DNA from: Nitrospirota bacterium
Lineage (GTDB): Bacteria; Nitrospirota; 9FT-COMBO-42-15; HDB-SIOI813
DNA length: 36,793 bases
Assembly (NCBI GenBank): GCA_016212215.1
Contig: JACRGV010000145.1
Location: 1 to 36,793 of the forward strand
Direction: 5' to 3'
Position 1 is the first letter of the stretch. Each line of letters begins with the position of its first letter. Shown here one piece after another: positions 29,936-36,793 of this stretch. The notes below the pieces were generated by a model. That model ran no database searches, was not told the DNA's origin, and saw only the letters and a program-made list of their open reading frames with translations. The position numbers and the translations under genes are program-made.

Positions 29936-32926
29936 ATGAATAATAACCGTGAAAACAGGATAAGGGATATTGGGCAGGAAATATATACCCATGCAATATC
30001 TGATACACCTTCAGCCTTTGATAAAAAGAGGTGGGAGGGGAGGATATTGGAATGGGCTATGAAAGATGAATCTTTTAAGACGCAGCTTTTCAGATATGTT
30101 GATGTATTTCCATCATTAAAGAGTGATGCATCTGTAATGCGGTTATTTAAAGAATATTTTTCTGATTACAATGAAGACGCCTTTAATAGTTTCGGGGGTG
30201 TTTTTAAAGCCGGTATACGGCACATACCTGAAACAGGACTTATGAGTAGGTTAACTGCAAAAGTCATAAGATCAAATATTAAACATATTGCCGGTCAGTT
30301 TATAACAGGGAACAATCCTCAGGAGGCCGTGCCTGTCATTGAGGGCATTAGGAATAACGGCTATGGCTTCAGCATATATATGCTTGGTGAGACGGTAGTT
30401 AGTGATAAGGAGGCAGAAGCTTATGTAGAAGGGTATTTGAGACTACTGGATACACTTCCGCAATTAAATATTTCCATTAAGCTATCTTCCCTTTATTCTC
30501 AACTTGACCCTGTTGACTGGGAAGGGTCAGTAATAGGTGTTAAGAATAATCTCAGGACTATTTTAAGAAAGGCTCTTCAACATAATGTTCCGGTTACCTT
30601 TGATATGGAGCACCACTATTATAAAGACCTCCTGATTACTATCTTCAAAAATATTCTTGAAGAAAATGAGTTCAAAAATTATAACCTTGCCGGCATTGCT
30701 ATACAAGCCTACCTCAAAGACTCCATTGAAGACATCTATTCATTATTAAACTGGGCAAGGGAAAATGGCAGGGTTATTACAGTCAGGCTGGTTAAAGGGG
30801 CATACTGGGATTATGAACTTGTATCCAGTGACCGGAATGGATGGCCTGTTCCTGTATTCCTTAATAAGGAAGAGACTGACTATAATTTTGAAGACCTTAC
30901 CAGGATTCTATTGGAGAATACAGATGTTATACGGCCGGCCATCGCAACTCATAATATAAGGAGCATTGCCAATGCAATAGCCGTGGCTGAAGGGCTTGGT
31001 CTGTCCTCAGATGCGTTTGAGTGTCAGATGCTATATGGAATGGCTGAACCAATCAGGAATATTGTAAAGAACATGGGTTATAGAGTACGGGTATATACAC
31101 CTGTCGGTGAAATGATTCCCGGCATGGCATATCTCGTAAGAAGACTCCTTGAGAATACATCCAATGAATCCTTTTTAAGGAGATCGTTTGTCGAAGGCGT
31201 TTCCTTTGAAGAACTGATAGCCCCCCCTAACCCTCTTCCGCAAGCTGAGAGGGATGGAGATTCCCCCCCCTTCAAGGGGAGGGGCAGGGTGGGGATGGGG
31301 TTCTGTTCCGATAAACCCTTCACCAACACTCCCCTCACAGATTTTTCTAAAAGAGAAAACAGGGAAAAGATGCGCACCTCTTTGCAAAAGGTGCGGGGTG
31401 AATTTAACAGAAAATATCCCCTTATTATTGGGGGAAATGATGTATGGACTGATGTTGAGATTATTTCTCTTAATCCGGCAGCACCGGAAGAGGTGGTCGG
31501 CACGGTGTCTTCTGCAGAACCAACAGACGCAGACAGGGCTGTTGAGATTGCAAAGGATGCCCGGATAAAATGGAGAAATGTACCGCCTGAAGAGCGTGCA
31601 TCTATTCTTTTAAAAGTTGCAGAGAGATTGGAAAAAGAGAGGTTTGACCTTTCAGCCCTTGAGATATATGAGGTAGGGAAGACATGGCAAGAGGCGGATG
31701 CTGATATAGCCGAGACCATTGACTATATGAAATATTATGGGTCAGAGATATTACGTTTAAACTCCGGAAGTCTTGGGGATTTTGCCGGTGAAACAAATGA
31801 GTATATATACAAACCAAAGGGTATCGGGGTTGTAATATCTCCATGGAACTTCCCTCTCGCAATACCTGCCGGTATGGCAACAGCCGGAATTGTTGCAGGA
31901 AATTGCGTAATACTTAAACCTTCCGGACTTTCTCCTGTCATAGGATACAGGCTTGTTGAAATATTCAATACAGCCGGACTGCCTGAAGGTGTTTTTCAGT
32001 TCCTGCCCGGTTCAGGACAGGTTATTGGAGAACACCTTGTAAAGCATCCTGACATAGATTTTATCGCATTTACAGGCTCTAAAGAGGTCGGTCTTAAAAT
32101 TATTGAGTCAGCAGGAAAGACGGGGTCTGGGCAGAAGAATATAAAAAGGGTCATTGCTGAATTGGGCGGGAAGAATGCAATTATAATAGATGAGACAGCG
32201 GATATTGACGAGGCAATTACAGGGGTTCTTGAGTCTGCTTTCGGATTTCAGGGGCAGAAATGCTCTGCTTGTTCAAGGGTGATTGTTATTGAAGGTATTT
32301 ATGATGCTTTTCTTAAAAGGTTCAGGGATGCTGTATCAAGTATAAAGATTGGGCCTGCTGAATTGCCGTGTAATTTTATGGGACCGGTAATAGACAGGAA
32401 TGCGCATAGAAAGATAAGTGAATACGTAGAAACAGGGAAACGAGAAGGTTCTATATTTATATCCCATCCAGAAATTGAAATAACGGGAATGGGTATAGCG
32501 GAGTATGGACAAGGGGATTCTTATACTAAAGAGTCCGGTAACTTTATCAGCCCTGCAATCTTTACAGACTTATCACCTGATGCACAGGTTGCAAGGGAGG
32601 AGATTTTTGGACCAGTGGTATGTGTACTAAAGGCCTGTGATATTGATGATGCGATTATGATTGCGAATTCAACAGAATATGCCCTGACCGGCGGTATCTT
32701 TTCAAGGAGTCCGGTCAATATTACAAAGGCTCGGGAAGGATTCAGTGTCGGCAATCTTTATATTAACCGTGGGATTACCGGCGCGCTTGTAGGCCGCCAG
32801 CCGTTTGGAGGATTTCGTATGTCCGGCATAGGCTCAAAAGCCGGGGGGCCTGACTATTTATTACAATTCATGAATCCGGTGTGCATAAGTGAGAACACGT
32901 TGAGGAAAGGGTTTGTGCCGGGGTAA
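29936..32926 (+). CDS. putA: Bifunctional proline dehydrogenase / glutamate-semialdehyde dehydrogenase
   Basis: Oxidises proline to glutamate in two steps. The FAD-dependent proline dehydrogenase barrel (about 80-430) shows SIKLSSLYSQLDP, IQAYLKDS, RLVKGAYWDYE (from R284) and ATHNIRS. The NAD-dependent P5C dehydrogenase (about 490-980) has WNFPLAIPAG, the catalytic pair E742 (IAELGGKNA) and C776 (GFQGQKCSACSR), and EEIFGPV. At 996 residues it is the compact two-domain form without a DNA-binding repressor domain. The linker between domains (A429 to about C458) is an in-frame R1 repeat read as Pro/Gly/Arg-rich peptide. No good Shine-Dalgarno precedes ATG 29936. mnmE follows with no spacer. Confidence 0.96.
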   Translation: MNNNRENRIRDIGQEIYTHAISDTPSAFDKKRWEGRILEWAMKDESFKTQLFRYVDVFPSLKSDASVMRLFKEYFSDYNEDAFNSFGGVFKAGIRHIPETGLMSRLTAKVIRSNIKHIAGQFITGNNPQEAVPVIEGIRNNGYGFSIYMLGETVVSDKEAEAYVEGYLRLLDTLPQLNISIKLSSLYSQLDPVDWEGSVIGVKNNLRTILRKALQHNVPVTFDMEHHYYKDLLITIFKNILEENEFKNYNLAGIAIQAYLKDSIEDIYSLLNWARENGRVITVRLVKGAYWDYELVSSDRNGWPVPVFLNKEETDYNFEDLTRILLENTDVIRPAIATHNIRSIANAIAVAEGLGLSSDAFECQMLYGMAEPIRNIVKNMGYRVRVYTPVGEMIPGMAYLVRRLLENTSNESFLRRSFVEGVSFEELIAPPNPLPQAERDGDSPPFKGRGRVGMGFCSDKPFTNTPLTDFSKRENREKMRTSLQKVRGEFNRKYPLIIGGNDVWTDVEIISLNPAAPEEVVGTVSSAEPTDADRAVEIAKDARIKWRNVPPEERASILLKVAERLEKERFDLSALEIYEVGKTWQEADADIAETIDYMKYYGSEILRLNSGSLGDFAGETNEYIYKPKGIGVVISPWNFPLAIPAGMATAGIVAGNCVILKPSGLSPVIGYRLVEIFNTAGLPEGVFQFLPGSGQVIGEHLVKHPDIDFIAFTGSKEVGLKIIESAGKTGSGQKNIKRVIAELGGKNAIIIDETADIDEAITGVLESAFGFQGQKCSACSRVIVIEGIYDAFLKRFRDAVSSIKIGPAELPCNFMGPVIDRNAHRKISEYVETGKREGSIFISHPEIEITGMGIAEYGQGDSYTKESGNFISPAIFTDLSPDAQVAREEIFGPVVCVLKACDIDDAIMIANSTEYALTGGIFSRSPVNITKAREGFSVGNLYINRGITGALVGRQPFGGFRMSGIGSKAGGPDYLLQFMNPVCISENTLRKGFVPG
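31220..31316. repeat. R1 repeat inside putA coding sequence
   Basis: CCCCCCCTAACCCTCTTCCG forms the left half and TTCAAGGGGAGGGGCAGGGT then GGGGATGGGGTT the right half. The right end, TGTTCCGATAAAC, is a decayed copy of the boundary ATTTTCGGATGAAC. It is read without stop or frameshift as about 30 residues in the interdomain linker. Related PutA proteins that I recall join FEEL directly to the TNxPLTDFS segment through a shorter linker. Confidence 0.8.
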
Positions 32927-34303
32927 ATGGTTATTCAGGAAGATACAGTCTGTGCAATCGTTACACCGCAGGGCATTGGTGGGATAAGTGTTATACGGCT
33001 TAGCGGAAAAGATGCGATTGCAATAGCATCAGGACTTTTCAGGACGAAATCCGGGAAGTCACTTACCGAAGCCATTACCCATACTATTCATTACGGATTT
33101 ATTATAGACCCTGTATCAGGGGAGAAGGCAGATGAAGTTATGGTGAGCGTTATGAGGTCACCAAACAGTTTTACCTGTGAGGATGTTGTTGAAATAAGCT
33201 GTCATGGCGGGCTGTTAATTACATCTAAGATTCTTGAGATATTCATAAAATCAGGGGCAAGACTTTCTGAGCCGGGCGAGTTTACAAAACGTGCCTTTTT
33301 AAACGGCCGTATTGACCTTACACAGGCTGAGGCTGTAATTGATGTTATTAATGCAAAAACAGAAGAAGGCATAAGGTCTGCGATCAACCAGTTGGAAGGC
33401 AAATTATCCAAAGAAATCAATATGTTGAATGATGAGGTTGTCAGTGTCTTGGCTAATATTGAGGCCTTTATTGATTTTCCAGAAGATGAGTTAGATATTC
33501 CTGTTGATGCCCTAACGAACCGTATCAGCTTTGTTAAAAACAGGATAGAAAACCTTATAGAAGGTTATTATAGATTGCGGCCTTTCAGGGAAGGCGTGCT
33601 TACTGCTATTGTGGGTCGTACAAATGTCGGCAAATCAAGTCTCCTGAACACCCTCCTTGGAGAGGAGCGAGCTATTGTTACACCACATCCCGGAACAACA
33701 AGAGACATTATAGATGGGACAGTAAATATTAACGGTATACTGCTGAGACTGTTGGATACCGCAGGCTTACGTACTACGATAGATGCTGCGGAAGAAGAAG
33801 GTATTAAAAGGATGTATAAAACCATAGATACCGCAGAGCTTGTCCTGCTTATACTTGACGGCAGTGAACCCCTTACTGAAGAAGATAAAAATATTATTGA
33901 ATATACACAAAACAAGAAAAGGGTCGTTGTTATTAACAAAATTGACAAAGGAAACGTTCTTGCAAAGGTACCGGATATTAAGAATTCTACATTGGTACAG
34001 ACCTCGGTTATTAAAGAAGAAAGCATTGATGAATTGAGGCAAATAATTAAACAAACTATAACCGGCATAGATACTGGAAAAACAGCAGAAACTTTTGTTA
34101 CAAACCTCAGACACAAGAATGCACTTGAGTCCGCAAAAAAAGAGTGTGAGAAGTTTACAGAGGCGAGTGAAGAAAGATTACCGCTGGAAATCCAGGCACT
34201 GCACCTGCGAAAGGCAGTAGATTTATTTGGAGAGATAACAGGTGTAGTGACAACAGAGGACATTCTTAATAAGATTTTCAGCGAATTCTGTATCGGAAAA
34301 TAA
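32927..34303 (+). CDS. mnmE: tRNA uridine-5-carboxymethylaminomethyl GTPase MnmE
   Basis: GTPase that, with MnmG, modifies the wobble uridine (U34) of several tRNAs. The N-terminal folate-binding domain (TPQGIGGISVIRLSG; CHGG) spans about 1-120. A helical domain encloses the G domain with P-loop GRTNVGKS (230-237), DTAGLR, and NKID. The C-terminal CIGK (455-458) carries the conserved Cys. At 458 residues it is full length. The ATG directly abuts the putA stop (TAAATG), which suggests translational coupling. A perfect parS palindrome begins 1 nt after the stop codon. mnmG follows after a repeat-filled spacer. Confidence 0.97.
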   Translation: MVIQEDTVCAIVTPQGIGGISVIRLSGKDAIAIASGLFRTKSGKSLTEAITHTIHYGFIIDPVSGEKADEVMVSVMRSPNSFTCEDVVEISCHGGLLITSKILEIFIKSGARLSEPGEFTKRAFLNGRIDLTQAEAVIDVINAKTEEGIRSAINQLEGKLSKEINMLNDEVVSVLANIEAFIDFPEDELDIPVDALTNRISFVKNRIENLIEGYYRLRPFREGVLTAIVGRTNVGKSSLLNTLLGEERAIVTPHPGTTRDIIDGTVNINGILLRLLDTAGLRTTIDAAEEEGIKRMYKTIDTAELVLLILDGSEPLTEEDKNIIEYTQNKKRVVVINKIDKGNVLAKVPDIKNSTLVQTSVIKEESIDELRQIIKQTITGIDTGKTAETFVTNLRHKNALESAKKECEKFTEASEERLPLEIQALHLRKAVDLFGEITGVVTTEDILNKIFSEFCIGK

Positions 34304-34319
34304 TGTTCCACGTGGAACA
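34304..34319. promoter_or_regulatory. parS centromere-like site 1
   Basis: Perfect 16-bp palindrome TGTTCCACGTGGAACA, fitting the chromosomal parS pattern TGTTNCACGTGNAACA bound by ParB. It lies immediately after the mnmE stop, in the origin-proximal region where parS sites are expected. Confidence 0.88.
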
Positions 34320-34334
34320 ATAAGGAAGGGTTCG

Positions 34335-34463
34335 AGGGGTCAAGTGGATAGTGAGAAGTTAACCGCTCAAGAGATCTAATCTCACAATAGGAAATGAAAA
34401 TTCCCTCCCCTTCAAGGGGAGGGTCAGGGTGGGGATGGGGTTTAGGGTGACCCCTTGACCCCT
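34335..34463. repeat. Repeat mosaic between mnmE and mnmG
   Basis: An outer inverted pair AGGGGTCAAG (34335-34344) and CTTGACCCCT (34454-34463) encloses two modules. The first is a decayed R2 with its own stem GAGAT-CTA-ATCTC (34371-34383) and terminus ATGAAAAT (34394-34401). The second is a half R1 (CCCTCCCCTTCAAGGGGAGG and GGGTGGGGATGGGG, to 34442). The mnmG ribosome-binding site lies beyond the outer arm. Confidence 0.7.
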
Positions 34464-34482
34464 GACAAACAATTAGGAGCAC

Positions 34483-36369
34483 ATGTCAATCTCAACTTAT
34501 GATGTTATCGTTGTTGGTGCCGGTCATGCGGGTTGTGAGGCGGTGCTTGCCTCTGCACGTATGGGATGTAAGACACTGCTTTTAACGATGAACCTGGATA
34601 ATATTGCTTTGATGTCCTGCAACCCTGCTGTAGGGGGGATTGCTAAAGGTCACCTTGTCAGGGAGATAGATGCGCTTGGTGGAGAGATGGGGAAGGTGAC
34701 GGATTCGGCCGGTATACAGTTCCGGATGTTGAATACAAGCAAGGGGCCTGCTGTCCAGGCCCTAAGGGTTCAGGCAGACAGGAATTATTATAAATCTGTT
34801 ATGCGGACTGTTCTTGAAGCGGAGAAGAACCTGAATATAGTACAGGGTATGGTTGATTCCCTTCTTATAACAGAGGGGGCTATCAGGGGTGTGAAGACAA
34901 GCCTTGGTATTGAGTATCATGCAAAGGCTGTAATACTCACTACCGGGACATTTCTTAATGGGTTAATTCATATCGGCTTAAACAACTATCCTGCAGGCAG
35001 GGCAGGGGAATTTGCTTCATCAGATTTGTCAAAAGATTTGGAGGAGAACGGTTTTACCTTGGGTAGACTTAAAACAGGTACTCCCCCAAGATTAAATGCC
35101 CGGACTATAGATTTTAGTATTATGACAGAACAAAAAGGTGATATACCTATTACCCCGTTTTCATACACCACCGGAACAATCGTAAGACCGCAGATGTCCT
35201 GTTATCTAACCTATACCTCCAATGTAACCCATGAAATTATAAGGAAAAATCTTGACAGGTCTCCTCTTTATGGAGGGGTTATAAAGGGGACAGGCCCCAG
35301 ATATTGCCCTTCTATTGAAGATAAGATAATGAGGTTTTCTCATAAGGAAAAACATCAGGTTTTCCTCGAACCGGAAGGCTTTGATAGCATTGAAATCTAC
35401 GCCAACGGTATTTCGACAAGCCTTCCTGCTGATGTACAGCTTGACATAGTGAGATCAATACAAGGTCTTGAAAACGCTGAGATTATGCGGCCTGGGTATG
35501 CCATAGAATATGACTTTATCCCGCCCACACAATTAAAGCCGACACTGGAAACAAAAATAATTGAGGGACTGTATAATGCAGGTCAGATTAATGGTACTTC
35601 AGGATATGAAGAGGCAGCAGCACAGGGGCTTATGGCCGGTATTAACGCAGCCTCAAAAATTCAAGAGAGAGGGCCGTTTATACTCAACAGATCAGAGGCA
35701 TATATAGGTGTGTTAATAGATGACCTTATTACAAAAGGGACTCAGGAACCATACAGAATGTTCACATCAAGGGCAGAGTACAGACTCCTCCTCAGACATG
35801 ATAATGCAGACTCAAGACTTACAGAAAAGGGTTACAACATAGGGCTTATATCTCAGGAAAGTTTTGAATTATTTAAAGAAAAGAGAAAGTCGGTTGAGAA
35901 TGAGATTGTTCGGCTGAGAAATAAAAGGGTAGGGATGGGGTTATTTTCGGTTAACGATCAGACAGTTAAAACAGGACAAATCTTACCTGATACAACCTTG
36001 GCCCACCTGCTCCAGCGTCCCGAGATAAATTACAAAATCATAGAAAAAATATCCCCGCCTGCTCAGACCATTAGTGAAGAAGTTAAAAAATCTGTGGAAA
36101 TAGAAATAAAATACGACGGATATATTAAACGCCAGCTTGAGCTGGTTGATAAATATAAGGATATGGAAAATAAACAGATCCCTCCGGATTTTGATTACAC
36201 ATCAATATCAGGGCTTTCAAGGGAAATTGTTGAAAAACTTGATAAAATAAAACCGGTTTCACTCGGACAGGCATCCCGAATTTCAGGCATAACCCCGGCA
36301 GCAGTATCCATTATTGCCATTACCATAGCCAAAATCGCCAGAGAGAAAAAGTTCCACGTGGAACAATAA
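34483..36369 (+). CDS. mnmG: tRNA uridine-5-carboxymethylaminomethyl synthase MnmG
   Basis: FAD enzyme that works with MnmE on wobble uridine of tRNA. The dinucleotide-binding start [11 protein letters not shown] (10-20) and the family motifs [43 protein letters not shown] and [13 protein letters not shown] are all intact. At 628 residues it is full length. AGGAG lies just before ATG 34483. In the C-terminal helical region, residues around 481-491 read RVGMGLFSV. Homologues usually have a Pro- and Asn-containing segment there, and the underlying DNA matches the right end of an R1 cassette. The last codons (Phe-His-Val-Glu-Gln-stop) are written over a parS-like site. Confidence 0.97.
   Translation: MSISTYDVIVVGAGHAGCEAVLASARMGCKTLLLTMNLDNIALMSCNPAVGGIAKGHLVREIDALGGEMGKVTDSAGIQFRMLNTSKGPAVQALRVQADRNYYKSVMRTVLEAEKNLNIVQGMVDSLLITEGAIRGVKTSLGIEYHAKAVILTTGTFLNGLIHIGLNNYPAGRAGEFASSDLSKDLEENGFTLGRLKTGTPPRLNARTIDFSIMTEQKGDIPITPFSYTTGTIVRPQMSCYLTYTSNVTHEIIRKNLDRSPLYGGVIKGTGPRYCPSIEDKIMRFSHKEKHQVFLEPEGFDSIEIYANGISTSLPADVQLDIVRSIQGLENAEIMRPGYAIEYDFIPPTQLKPTLETKIIEGLYNAGQINGTSGYEEAAAQGLMAGINAASKIQERGPFILNRSEAYIGVLIDDLITKGTQEPYRMFTSRAEYRLLLRHDNADSRLTEKGYNIGLISQESFELFKEKRKSVENEIVRLRNKRVGMGLFSVNDQTVKTGQILPDTTLAHLLQRPEINYKIIEKISPPAQTISEEVKKSVEIEIKYDGYIKRQLELVDKYKDMENKQIPPDFDYTSISGLSREIVEKLDKIKPVSLGQASRISGITPAAVSIIAITIAKIAREKKFHVEQ
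35926..35955. repeat. Possible R1 right-end remnant inside mnmG
   Basis: GGGTAGGGATGGGGTTATTT followed by TCGGTTAAC matches the right end of R1 copies plus the boundary motif (25 of 30 positions against 15693-15722). It is read in the same frame as in putA (Arg-Val-Gly-Met-Gly). The protein length around it is normal, so it would be a replacement rather than an insertion. Confidence 0.45.
36350..36365. promoter_or_regulatory. parS centromere-like site 2, inside the mnmG 3' end
   Basis: AGTTCCACGTGGAACA, 15 of 16 matching the site at 34304. The identical stretch continues for a further five bases (ATAAG and G) outside the palindrome in both copies. It overlaps the last sense codons of mnmG. 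Confidence 0.82.
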
Positions 36370-36410
36370 GGCAGTGAACAGTAAGCAGAAGTGAGAGGCA
36401 AGAAGTAAGA
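36370..36410. repeat. R3/R5-like run after mnmG
   Basis: CAGTGAACAGTAAGCAGAAG, then GAGAGGCAAGAAGTAAGA. Same unit types as at 15394-15465 and 22961-23000. Confidence 0.6.
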
Positions 36411-36413
36411 TTG

Positions 36414-36594
36414 CTGATGAACTTTCATGAGCGAGGCGCTCACAAAGGGGAATGAAAATAGTAAGCAGTGAGAAGTAAGCAGTAAGCAGTAGATCCAAGT
36501 CTTTATCTGCTAACTGCTTAACGCTTACTGCTTACTTGAGGTTATTTTCGGATGAACCCACATGAGCCTTCGGCTCACAAAGGATGATGAAAAT
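36414..36594. repeat. Composite R2-R3-R2 repeat, second locus
   Basis: Same order as 3078-3252. R2 with stem TGAGCG-AGG-CGCTCA (36428-36442) comes first. R3 follows at about 36460-36537 with the shared core AGTCTTTATCTGCTAACTGC. A second R2 has stem TGAGCC-TTC-GGCTCA (36563-36577). Both R2 ends ATGAAAAT and the internal ATTTTCGGATGAAC are intact. Confidence 0.85.
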
Positions 36595-36596
36595 GA

Positions 36597-36657
36597 GGCC
36601 CCCTCACCCGGATCCCCCCTCCTGCCTCCCCCCCGCAAAAGAGGGAGTGTAGGGGTG
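36597..36657. repeat. R1 repeat, copy l (decayed)
   Basis: CCCCCTCACCCGGATCCCCC followed by a C-rich run and GAGGGAGTGTAGGGGTGTCA. It follows the R2 terminus ATGAAAATGAGG, as at the window start. Confidence 0.6.
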
Positions 36658-36793
36658 TCACCTCTCACATTATATTATTAAAATACCTTTCTTTTTTTCA
36701 CAATCTTTTGTATAAATGATTTTCTTTATCAGAATAAATTAATCAGATCAGTTTAGAATAGGTTAGATTGGATTGAATAGGAGATAAACAGAG
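36658..36793 (+). promoter_or_regulatory. AT-rich leader of a gene beyond the window
   Basis: AT-rich, no repeats of the families above. TATAAA occurs near 36711 as a possible -10 without a convincing -35. AGGAG at 36779-36783 would suit a start codon at or just past the window end. Given mnmG upstream, rsmG or parA/parB genes would be expected next, but that is inference. Confidence 0.35.

Noticed and set aside
31078-31719. 213-residue minus-strand open frame opposite putA
   Set aside because: Antisense to conserved PutA motifs; stays open largely because the R1 repeat has few stops on either strand.
33568-34482. 304-residue minus-strand open frame opposite mnmE
   Set aside because: Fully antisense to a clearly conserved gene, Ser/Leu-rich shadow composition, and its N-terminal part translates repeat sequence.

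Overview
The window is a core chromosomal segment of a Gram-negative, moderately AT-rich bacterium. The envelope genes point to an outer membrane: two SurA/PpiC-type foldases, a lipoprotein RlpA with a SPOR domain, a DUF2155 lipoprotein and a SecA with a C-terminal zinc motif. A small tetraheme CXXCH cytochrome and a DUF2155 protein fit an uncultured Nitrospirota- or Deltaproteobacteria-like lineage. That placement is an inference from gene content, not a measurement.

Layout. 1-9941: secA, a GAF-GGDEF diguanylate cyclase, mfd and two peptidyl-prolyl isomerase genes. 9942-10306: a putative oriC with three DnaA boxes. 10307-18182: dnaA, dnaN, gyrB and gyrA. 18166-20353: rlpA and pepA. 20434-22736 (minus strand): a cold-shock protein gene with a terminator-like hairpin in its leader, and a membrane nucleotide-sugar 4,6-dehydratase. 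23124-27130: a TIGR02757 protein, pgi, serS and two tRNA-Ser genes. 27181-29813: a DUF2155 lipoprotein, a class I glutamine amidotransferase, a small 4-Cys protein, a tetraheme cytochrome and an uncertain minus-strand ORF. 29936-36369: putA, mnmE and mnmG, with two parS-like sites at the ends of mnmE and mnmG. Replication initiation, gyrase, tRNA U34 modification and parS sites together mark this as the origin-proximal macrodomain.

The genes are ordinary, but the DNA between them is not. Nearly every longer intergenic gap is a mosaic of a few short repeat families, which I call R1 to R6. R1 is a C/G-rich double hairpin of about 93 bp. R2 is a module of about 50 bp with a six-base-pair stem whose sequence differs between copies while pairing is kept. 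R3 is a folded array of AGTAAGCAGT-like units. R4 is a triple hairpin of about 80 bp. R5 is a run of AAGAAGTTAGAGGC-like units. R6 is a short CTTCGA-AAGCTC hairpin. R1 and R3 are often framed by ATGAAAAT on the left and ATTTTCGGATGAA on the right, and R2 is what lies between one right frame and the next left frame. Loci therefore read R2-R3-R2-R4 or R2-R3-R2-R1, like strung cassettes.

Three observations make this mosaic the best candidate for something undescribed. The R2 stems covary. R1 sequence is carried in frame inside mfd, putA and probably mnmG. The cassette right end lies over the ribosome-binding site and start codon of at least three genes (GGDEF, the second SurA-like gene, TIGR02757) and next to that of gyrA. 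Individual components resemble repeats known from many environmental genomes, so novelty rests on the modular architecture rather than on each motif alone.
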